NCBI GenBank assembly: GCA_045533055.1
Contig: JAZSHD010000258.1
Span: 1-35,222, forward strand
Direction of reading: 5' to 3'
Length of the DNA: 35,222 nt
DNA from: SIG78 sp045533055
GTDB taxonomy: Bacteria; Verrucomicrobiota; Lentisphaeria; Victivallales; Victivallaceae
The position numbers were made by a program, and so were the translations under genes. Below the pieces are notes generated by a model. The model worked only from the letters and a program-made list of their open reading frames with translations, ran no database searches and was not told where the DNA came from. Within the stretch, counting starts at the first letter, position 1, and the number at the start of each line of letters is the position of its first letter. Positions 30,110-35,222 of this stretch are shown piece by piece.

Positions 30110-32071
30110 TTAAAAGCCAAATGAGAGCTGTTCGGGTTTGCCGTCGCTTTTTTCCGGCGTTTTTTTCTCGGCAAAGAGCGGCAATTCATCCGTAGCGGCA
30201 GGATTTTTCACTTCCGCTTCGGCGGCGGGAACGGTTGCTGCTCCTGGCACACTTTCTGCTTTTTCGAGCTGCAAAAACTCTGCCAATTCCATGATTTTCA
30301 CGCCCAGTTTGGCGGCTTTGGCAAGCTTGGATGAGCTTGCAGTTATGTCGTTTGCCACCAGCAAGCTCAACTCTTTGGATACACTATCCACCGGCTGAAA
30401 ACCCTTTTGCTTTGCCAAATCTTCGTAGTAGGAACGCTTTTCGGGCATCTTGCCGGTAAAACATACTGTGGGCAGATCATCATCGTCGCCCCCCCGGCTT
30501 TCGTTCAACACCACGGCTTCAAGGAGTTCGTCAATAAATTCTGATTGATCCGCCAACTCTTTTTTGATGGCTTTTGCCCGTTCCGGCCCCACGCCGGGAA
30601 TGTTGGAAAGGGTTTCTTCGCCGGCAGTGCGTAATTCAGATAACGGCAGATTTTTCAATATGACTTTGGCTACATTGAGCCCCACATGGGGTATATTCAA
30701 CGCCGCCAGTACCTGATAATCGCTTACATTGCGGGCTTTGGCGATCTCGTTGAAAAGATTTTCTGCGGATTTGGCTTGAAAACTCTCCAAACGCATTATA
30801 TCAATAACTTTCAGCTCAAAAATATCCCGCAAACTCCGAACATTCAGCGTATTCATCATCTTCCGCAAAGTCGGTTCGCCCAGCCGTTCGATGCCGATAT
30901 TTTTTACTGCGGCAAGCAAATTCTGCAACCTTACTTCAAAACACTCTTTGTTTATACAACAAAGTTCCGGTCCGTGCTGCTCCAAATTGCTCTGACAGCA
31001 GGGACATTTGTCGATAAGCACGCTCCGGCGGTTTTCGCCGGGGAGCGAATTGACTATGTAGGGTATAACATCCCCTGCCCGCTCAACTTCGATAATGTCG
31101 TTTATCTGCAGATCTCTATCCAAAACATTCTGCAAATTGTGCAGTGTGGCATGGGTGATGGTCACGCCGCCGATCTCCACCGGGTCGATCTCCGCGACCG
31201 GGGTCAGACAATTTTTGCCGAAGCTCCAAACCACTTTACGCAGCACGCTCTGGCGGCGGATGTTGGTGAATTTAAAAGCGATCGCCCCACGGGGATGGTG
31301 AGCCGTATTGCCCAAACTGTTGGCGTAGGCTTCGTCAGCGATTTTGATGACCACGCCATCGGTGGGGTATGGCAGATTGGAGATTTTTTCCAGAAGTTCG
31401 TCAAAGTATTCCGGCAGATCTCTCCGGCTGTATGCGTAAGAGATTTTCCGGTAATCCACCAGAGTCAGTTTGGCTCCTTGAGCTTGAATATCGGCAATCT
31501 CCTTTAAGCCCATGATCCCGGCAACAGCGTTGCGGGAGTTTTTATAGACATCGCCGTTTTTGCGTTTGATATTTTTATAAATGGTGCGGAAATCATCGTC
31601 CCGGATAACGATTTCGCCCCGGATGGGCTGATTTTTTTGCAGTCTGCCCACATAATCCGCCACGCTTTCCAGCTCAATAAGCGGTACTTTGTCAGTAATA
31701 TCTTCCCCCTCGGCTCCGTCGCCCCGGGTCACTAACAGGCCATCTTCCCACCTTGCGGAAATACCGTCGTATTTAGGCTGCACAAGGAGCATTTCGTCGC
31801 CGCTTCTGACATATTTATCTGCCCACTCCAGAACTTTTGCCAGACTGTATGCTTTATCCAGCGAGAGCATGGGCTCTTTGTGCCGGACTTTACCGGTGGA
31901 TGCCACTGCCGCACCATGCACTGCACTCAACAGCGGGTGATCCGGTGCAAGTGCCTCCAGCTGCCGCATAAGCTCGTCGTACTCCACATCGCTGATTTCG
32001 GGGGCGGCTTTTTTCCAGTAAAGGTCGTTGTGATAAGCTATAAGTTTTTCAAGTTCTTCAAGTGTGTGCAT
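30110..32071 (-). CDS. ligA: NAD-dependent DNA ligase, divergent
   Basis: This 653-residue protein has the full LigA layout: NMN-binding Ia domain (YHNDLYWKKAAPEISDVEYDE, 13-33), adenylation domain with Lys100 in QPKYDG, RGDGAEGEDIT and RGEIVI, an OB fold (TPVAEIDPVEIGG, THATLHN), a Cys4 zinc finger (CPCC...CCINKEC, about 355-375), helix-hairpin-helix repeats (NIPHVG, NIPGVGPERAKAI) and a BRCT domain (about 528-600). It seals nicks using NAD+. Several conserved spots differ from E. coli LigA: the CELKLDG block reads VQPKYDG (Glu113 is Gln), and RTG before the OB fold is replaced by GKNC. A charged tail of about 50 residues ends in EQLSFGF. The gene follows the alcohol dehydrogenase gene by 7 bases. 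GAGGT precedes the ATG. Confidence 0.93.
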   Translation of the reverse strand: MHTLEELEKLIAYHNDLYWKKAAPEISDVEYDELMRQLEALAPDHPLLSAVHGAAVASTGKVRHKEPMLSLDKAYSLAKVLEWADKYVRSGDEMLLVQPKYDGISARWEDGLLVTRGDGAEGEDITDKVPLIELESVADYVGRLQKNQPIRGEIVIRDDDFRTIYKNIKRKNGDVYKNSRNAVAGIMGLKEIADIQAQGAKLTLVDYRKISYAYSRRDLPEYFDELLEKISNLPYPTDGVVIKIADEAYANSLGNTAHHPRGAIAFKFTNIRRQSVLRKVVWSFGKNCLTPVAEIDPVEIGGVTITHATLHNLQNVLDRDLQINDIIEVERAGDVIPYIVNSLPGENRRSVLIDKCPCCQSNLEQHGPELCCINKECFEVRLQNLLAAVKNIGIERLGEPTLRKMMNTLNVRSLRDIFELKVIDIMRLESFQAKSAENLFNEIAKARNVSDYQVLAALNIPHVGLNVAKVILKNLPLSELRTAGEETLSNIPGVGPERAKAIKKELADQSEFIDELLEAVVLNESRGGDDDDLPTVCFTGKMPEKRSYYEDLAKQKGFQPVDSVSKELSLLVANDITASSSKLAKAAKLGVKIMELAEFLQLEKAESVPGAATVPAAEAEVKNPAATDELPLFAEKKTPEKSDGKPEQLSFGF

Positions 32072-32078
32072 AAATACC

Positions 32079-33284
32079 TCAATTTTTCATTGCACAAGCG
32101 AGAATATTCCGCAGGATATTTTCGCTTGCTTCCAGCGGCACCGGCCGGGGAGCCAGTTCCAGCTTCATGCGGTTGGCTCCGGCACTGCGGCAGGTTTGTT
32201 CCAAAAGTTCAGTTGTCAATCCGGCAAAGCTGTTCAGCTTGGGCACCTGCCACGAATCGAGCAATTTTTCGTAACTCTTTATGACCTCTTCCGGGGTATC
32301 ACCGCCCAGAACTTTGCCGATTTCCAGCGTACGCTCTGTTACCTCTTTACGCCCGATGTAATAACGCCACGCCGCCGGGAGCAGCCGGGCGACCGCTATA
32401 CCATGTTCGATCCTGCCGAACCACGAAAAGCTCAACAAATGGGGCAATCCGGTGGATTTGTTGCGGATGGTCAAACCGCCCAGTGCCGAGGCGATCTGCA
32501 CCGCTTTCCGGGCTGATAAATCGTCGGGATCGCTCAAAACTTTTGCCAGATCATCCCGCAGCAGTGTTACCCCGACTTGAGCGGCGTTATTGATAAACTC
32601 TTTGCCTTCATCCATAGTTACATTGAGCCAGCCTTCCAGCAAATGCGCCAGCGCATCGCACCCGGTGGCAAGAGTTACGCTCCGGGGCATGGATGCGGTA
32701 AATTGAGCACTTAAACCGGCGGCTTGCGGCACCAGCACCGGGTCGCTGATAAGCTGTTTGACCTGATTATTCCGGTTGACGATATTGCTGTATTGAGTGA
32801 TTTCGCTGCCGGTGCCGGAAGTTGTGGGTAAAGCGATGATACGCTTGAACTTTTTACCGGGAAAGGCTTGAGTGATTTTGTCCACGCCGAAGCAGTCACT
32901 CAAATCCATTTGGCTCTGAAAAATTATGTAGGCAGCCTTTGCCGCATCCAGCACACTGCCGCCGCCAAGGGCTATAACTGCATCGGGAGAAACTTCCAGC
33001 AGAAAATCTCGCATAGCGTACACCGTTTCCATATCCGGTTCCGGCGGTATATCCTTAAAGCGGACTGTTCCGCACTCTGCATAACGCAAAGAAGTCAAAA
33101 GTTTTGCCCACGCCCCGGAACTGTCGGCAGAATTTTTGCCGGTAAAGACCGCTATTTTCCGGAAATCCCCCTGCCGGATAAGTTCTTCCAGATGAGTAAA
33201 AGTTTTGTCGGCATGAAATACGCTTACTTCATCCCACGCTTCAAGGATCTGCAAACCCTGTTCAAAAACGCTTGTTTCCTGCAT
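32079..33284 (-). CDS. Iron-containing alcohol dehydrogenase family protein
   Basis: This 401-residue protein is a group III (Fe-type) alcohol dehydrogenase. It has the NAD-binding ALGGGSVLDAAKA motif, PTTSGTGSE, and metal ligands in ATGCDALAHLLEGW (Asp and His), GLPHLLSFSW (His) and IEHGIAVARLLPA (His). It probably oxidises an alcohol or reduces an aldehyde in the cytoplasm, perhaps in fermentation; related members also act on phosphonates or polyols. The ATG at 33284 is taken as start; a TTG at 33305 overlaps the terminator of the upstream gene and is unlikely. The ribosome site is weak. It is co-transcribed with ligA. Confidence 0.92.
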   Translation of the reverse strand: MQETSVFEQGLQILEAWDEVSVFHADKTFTHLEELIRQGDFRKIAVFTGKNSADSSGAWAKLLTSLRYAECGTVRFKDIPPEPDMETVYAMRDFLLEVSPDAVIALGGGSVLDAAKAAYIIFQSQMDLSDCFGVDKITQAFPGKKFKRIIALPTTSGTGSEITQYSNIVNRNNQVKQLISDPVLVPQAAGLSAQFTASMPRSVTLATGCDALAHLLEGWLNVTMDEGKEFINNAAQVGVTLLRDDLAKVLSDPDDLSARKAVQIASALGGLTIRNKSTGLPHLLSFSWFGRIEHGIAVARLLPAAWRYYIGRKEVTERTLEIGKVLGGDTPEEVIKSYEKLLDSWQVPKLNSFAGLTTELLEQTCRSAGANRMKLELAPRPVPLEASENILRNILACAMKN

Positions 33285-33307
33285 AAAACCACATCCCGTA
33301 ACCAATC

Positions 33308-33342
33308 AAAAAAGCCCGCATCGGCAGATCCGGCACGGGCTT
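33308..33342 (-). terminator. Intrinsic terminator of the parvulin gene
   Basis: AAGCCCG and CGGGCTT arms (33312-33318 and 33336-33342) enclose an inner CGG/CCG pairing. On the minus strand the stem is followed by a run of six T. It ends the foldase gene, whose stop codon is at 33365, and separates it from the alcohol dehydrogenase gene. Confidence 0.85.
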
Positions 33343-33364
33343 GAAAATATTTAATGCTTTAAGA

Positions 33365-34528
33365 TCACTTTGCCTTTGCCGGAGCCTTGGGAGCAGCCTT
33401 TGGGGCAACCATCTTGGGCATTTCGGCTTTGACCAGGATCTGCACCTTGGCAGCCTTCATAAGATCATTGACCACTTTCTGAGCAGCCATCATCTGCTTT
33501 TGCTGAAGCAACGCATCAGTAAGGCGGTCTTTAATTTCAGCAAAAGGCATGGTGCGACCGGCTTTTGGGGCATCGCGGCGGATAACATGATAACCATACT
33601 GGGTCTTGACTGCACCGGAGATTTCTCCGACCTTGAGTGCGTATGCAGCCTTTTCAAATTCCGGCACCATCTGCCCTTTGCCGAAAACACCCAGCGAACC
33701 GTTGGCACTCTTGCCGGAGGGGCATGTACTTTTTTCGGCAGCCAATTTACCGAAGTCGGCACCTTTTTTCAGCTGGGCAATGATCGCTTCGATCTCTTTT
33801 TTGGCTTTATCCCAAGCCTTGGCGTCAGCATTTTTGTCCACCCCGACAAGGATGTGCGAAGCCCGGATGCTGTCTGCCGGATCAGCAGGTTCTTTGAACT
33901 GGTTGGGGTTTTCTTTGTAGAATTTCTCCACCTCTGCCGGAGTAACAGTCACCTTGCCGGTCTTGCTTTCCAGAAACTTCTGAAATGCCATCATTTTCTG
34001 TGCATTTTTATCGGCAGCCTGCTCTTTGATAACATCATCGATGGTTTTGCCCTGTGCCTTAAGCATCTGTTCGATCATATTACGGCGATCTTTGGGCATC
34101 TTGGCGATTTCAGCCTTGAGCTGGGCTGCGATTTCATCGGCAGAAACAGTGATTTTGGAGTCTTCCAACGCCTTGTCCAACACCAGTTTGGTCACATACT
34201 GTTCAACCAGCTGGGGAGCTTGCATTTTCAAAAGTTCTGCCGGCATCTGCGGGGGCACCATACCGCCGGGGATCTGCTTTGCCATAGCGGCAATAAATTC
34301 GGCTTTGGTAACATCTTTACCATTGACTTTGGCAACCACTGCGGGCAGAAAATCAAAGGCCTTGGCAACCGGAGTCCCCTGGGGCTTGTTCATCTCGGCA
34401 AGCATGGCATTACCGGCAGCCTTGGCGTCAGGAGCCGGAACAGTTACACTCTTGGTTTCAGCAGCACCCAGCATGGCACCGACCCCGATCACCAGACCGG
34501 GGATCAACAGCATCTTCACATTTTTCAT
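33365..34528 (-). CDS. Parvulin-type peptidyl-prolyl isomerase / foldase (SurA/PrsA-like)
   Basis: The 387-residue protein has a signal peptide (MKNVKMLLIPGLVIGVGAMLGAAE), a SurA-N-like helical chaperone domain (about 45-215) and one parvulin domain (about 219-316; IRASHILVGV, FGKLAAEKSTCPSG, LGVFGKGQMVPEFEKAA, TQYGYHVIRR). The C-terminal tail is AP/K-rich (APKAAPKAPAKAK). It helps fold secreted proteins in the periplasm, which suits the many secreted hydrolases here. The ATG at 34528 follows GGAGAG; upstream in-frame ATGs would ruin the signal peptide. It is monocistronic, with a clear terminator, and divergent from the PPi-phosphofructokinase gene. Confidence 0.92.
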   Translation of the reverse strand: MKNVKMLLIPGLVIGVGAMLGAAETKSVTVPAPDAKAAGNAMLAEMNKPQGTPVAKAFDFLPAVVAKVNGKDVTKAEFIAAMAKQIPGGMVPPQMPAELLKMQAPQLVEQYVTKLVLDKALEDSKITVSADEIAAQLKAEIAKMPKDRRNMIEQMLKAQGKTIDDVIKEQAADKNAQKMMAFQKFLESKTGKVTVTPAEVEKFYKENPNQFKEPADPADSIRASHILVGVDKNADAKAWDKAKKEIEAIIAQLKKGADFGKLAAEKSTCPSGKSANGSLGVFGKGQMVPEFEKAAYALKVGEISGAVKTQYGYHVIRRDAPKAGRTMPFAEIKDRLTDALLQQKQMMAAQKVVNDLMKAAKVQILVKAEMPKMVAPKAAPKAPAKAK

Positions 34529-34730
34529 AACACGACTCTCCAATCTTAATTTTATGGTTTTTATTTGCTCATTAAAAATAGACCGCACTTCATAAGGTTT
34601 GTTGCCGGAAAAACAGCAAAAAAACACTTTTCGCACATGTCATATTACTAAAGATAGCTTAATATTGCCATTTTTCAAGAGCAGAAACGCTTTTTTATTG
34701 CAATTTATACTTGCGAAAATCAAAAATCAG

Positions 34731-34760
34731 TTGTAAATTACCATATTGTAATTGTATATT
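34731..34760 (+). promoter_or_regulatory. Probable promoter of the PPi-phosphofructokinase gene
   Basis: TTGTAA (34731-34736) and TATATT (34755-34760) are 18 bases apart, 54 bases before the start codon. No operator-like palindrome is seen nearby. Confidence 0.5.
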
Positions 34761-34814
34761 CAAATTTTTAGAGCTGTAAAAACTCAAATAAACTAAAACC
34801 GAAAGGACAAAAAA

Positions 34815-35222
34815 ATGAGTGCTGCTGTTTCTGCTCTGCAAAAGGCCCGTGCCGCCTACACCCCCAAACTGCCGAAAGCCCTGCGTAACGGTGCCGCCGC
34901 CAAGGCGATCACCGGCGAACCCACCACCGCTGCCGGTGATGTGGAAAAAATCAAGGCTCTCTTTACCGAAAACTTCGGCAGCCCCATGGTGACTTTTGAA
35001 GCCGCTGCCGGTGCTGCGGTGGCAACCAAATTCAACGCCGGTGTGATCCTCTCCGGCGGTCAGGCTCCCGGCGGCCACAATGTTATCGCCGGTCTTTACG
35101 ACGGCTTGAAGAGCCTGGACAAGAGCAACAAGCTCTACGGCTTCCTCAAAGGCCCTGACGGTCTGGTGAAAAGCGAATATATCGAACTTACCGACGAAAT
35201 TATCGATGCCTACCGCAACACC
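34815..35222 (+). CDS. pfp: PPi-dependent 6-phosphofructokinase, 5' part
   Basis: Only the first 136 residues are inside the window; the frame is still open at the edge. GVILSGGQAPGGHN (76-89) is the nucleotide/PPi-binding motif of diphosphate-fructose-6-phosphate 1-phosphotransferases, and the N-terminal extension matches the long (plant beta-like) type. The enzyme reversibly makes fructose-1,6-bisphosphate from fructose-6-phosphate and PPi. It could feed the class II aldolase at 5268 (inference). GAAAGGA precedes the ATG. Codons are almost all C- or G-ending, more biased than in neighbouring genes, which points to high expression. Confidence 0.92.
   Translation, partial: MSAAVSALQKARAAYTPKLPKALRNGAAAKAITGEPTTAAGDVEKIKALFTENFGSPMVTFEAAAGAAVATKFNAGVILSGGQAPGGHNVIAGLYDGLKSLDKSNKLYGFLKGPDGLVKSEYIELTDEIIDAYRNT

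Overview
The window looks like a chromosomal segment of a Lentisphaerota bacterium (Victivallis-like, carbohydrate-degrading). This assignment is inferred from gene content and was not tested by phylogeny. Supporting signs are two prepilin-type proteins with an [20 protein letters not shown] leader and an H-X9-DG type C-terminus, both next to secreted glycoside hydrolases; many CBM9-like modules; a GntR/LacI-hybrid regulator; a four-helix-bundle 'suffix' protein; and a PPi-dependent phosphofructokinase. All boundaries, motifs and alignments were read by eye.

Left part (1-4565): a GH29 alpha-L-fucosidase that runs off the left edge is divergent from a GntR/LacI-type regulator. The two promoters each carry a copy of a 15-bp box. 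The regulator's leader holds a striking 10-bp-period TGGGAA/TTCCCA array. A ferredoxin-type aldo/keto reductase and a small unrecognised basic protein follow on the minus strand.

Central part (4566-18755): nine closely spaced minus-strand genes form one apparent operon behind a TTGACA-N17-TATATT promoter at 18727-18755. In transcription order they are GH2 beta-mannosidase, a GHL6/GH42-like hydrolase, a prepilin-type protein, a 1291-residue secreted hydrolase-like protein, GH130 mannoside phosphorylase, a secreted 264-residue protein, an SGNH esterase, a class II aldolase and a D-lyxose-isomerase-family enzyme. A coherent model is use of (acetylated) beta-mannosides: deacetylation and trimming outside, hydrolysis or phosphorolysis inside, isomerisation of mannose to fructose by the lyxose isomerase, and aldolase entry to glycolysis. 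No transporter or kinase is seen. Two genes here are odd. The SGNH esterase is circularly permuted, with its GDS block at the C-terminus. The prepilin gene carries an in-frame insertion made of long palindromes that duplicates its FTLIELLV motif.

Middle (18756-25742): a roughly 690-bp non-coding stretch holds at least six perfect or near-perfect hairpins. It is followed by an NhaP2-type antiporter, and by an AraC-type regulator divergent from a second prepilin gene that overlaps (ATGA) a secreted GH123/DUF4091-like protein. That pair has a consensus TTGACA-N17-TATAAT promoter.

Right part (25877-35222): a seven-TM protein of unknown function is coupled to a four-helix-bundle suffix protein with an SDK/SDR repeat. 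Then come CreD, an NAD-dependent DNA ligase with an unusual active-site neighbourhood behind an iron-type alcohol dehydrogenase, a parvulin-type foldase with a clear terminator, and the start of a PPi-phosphofructokinase on the plus strand.
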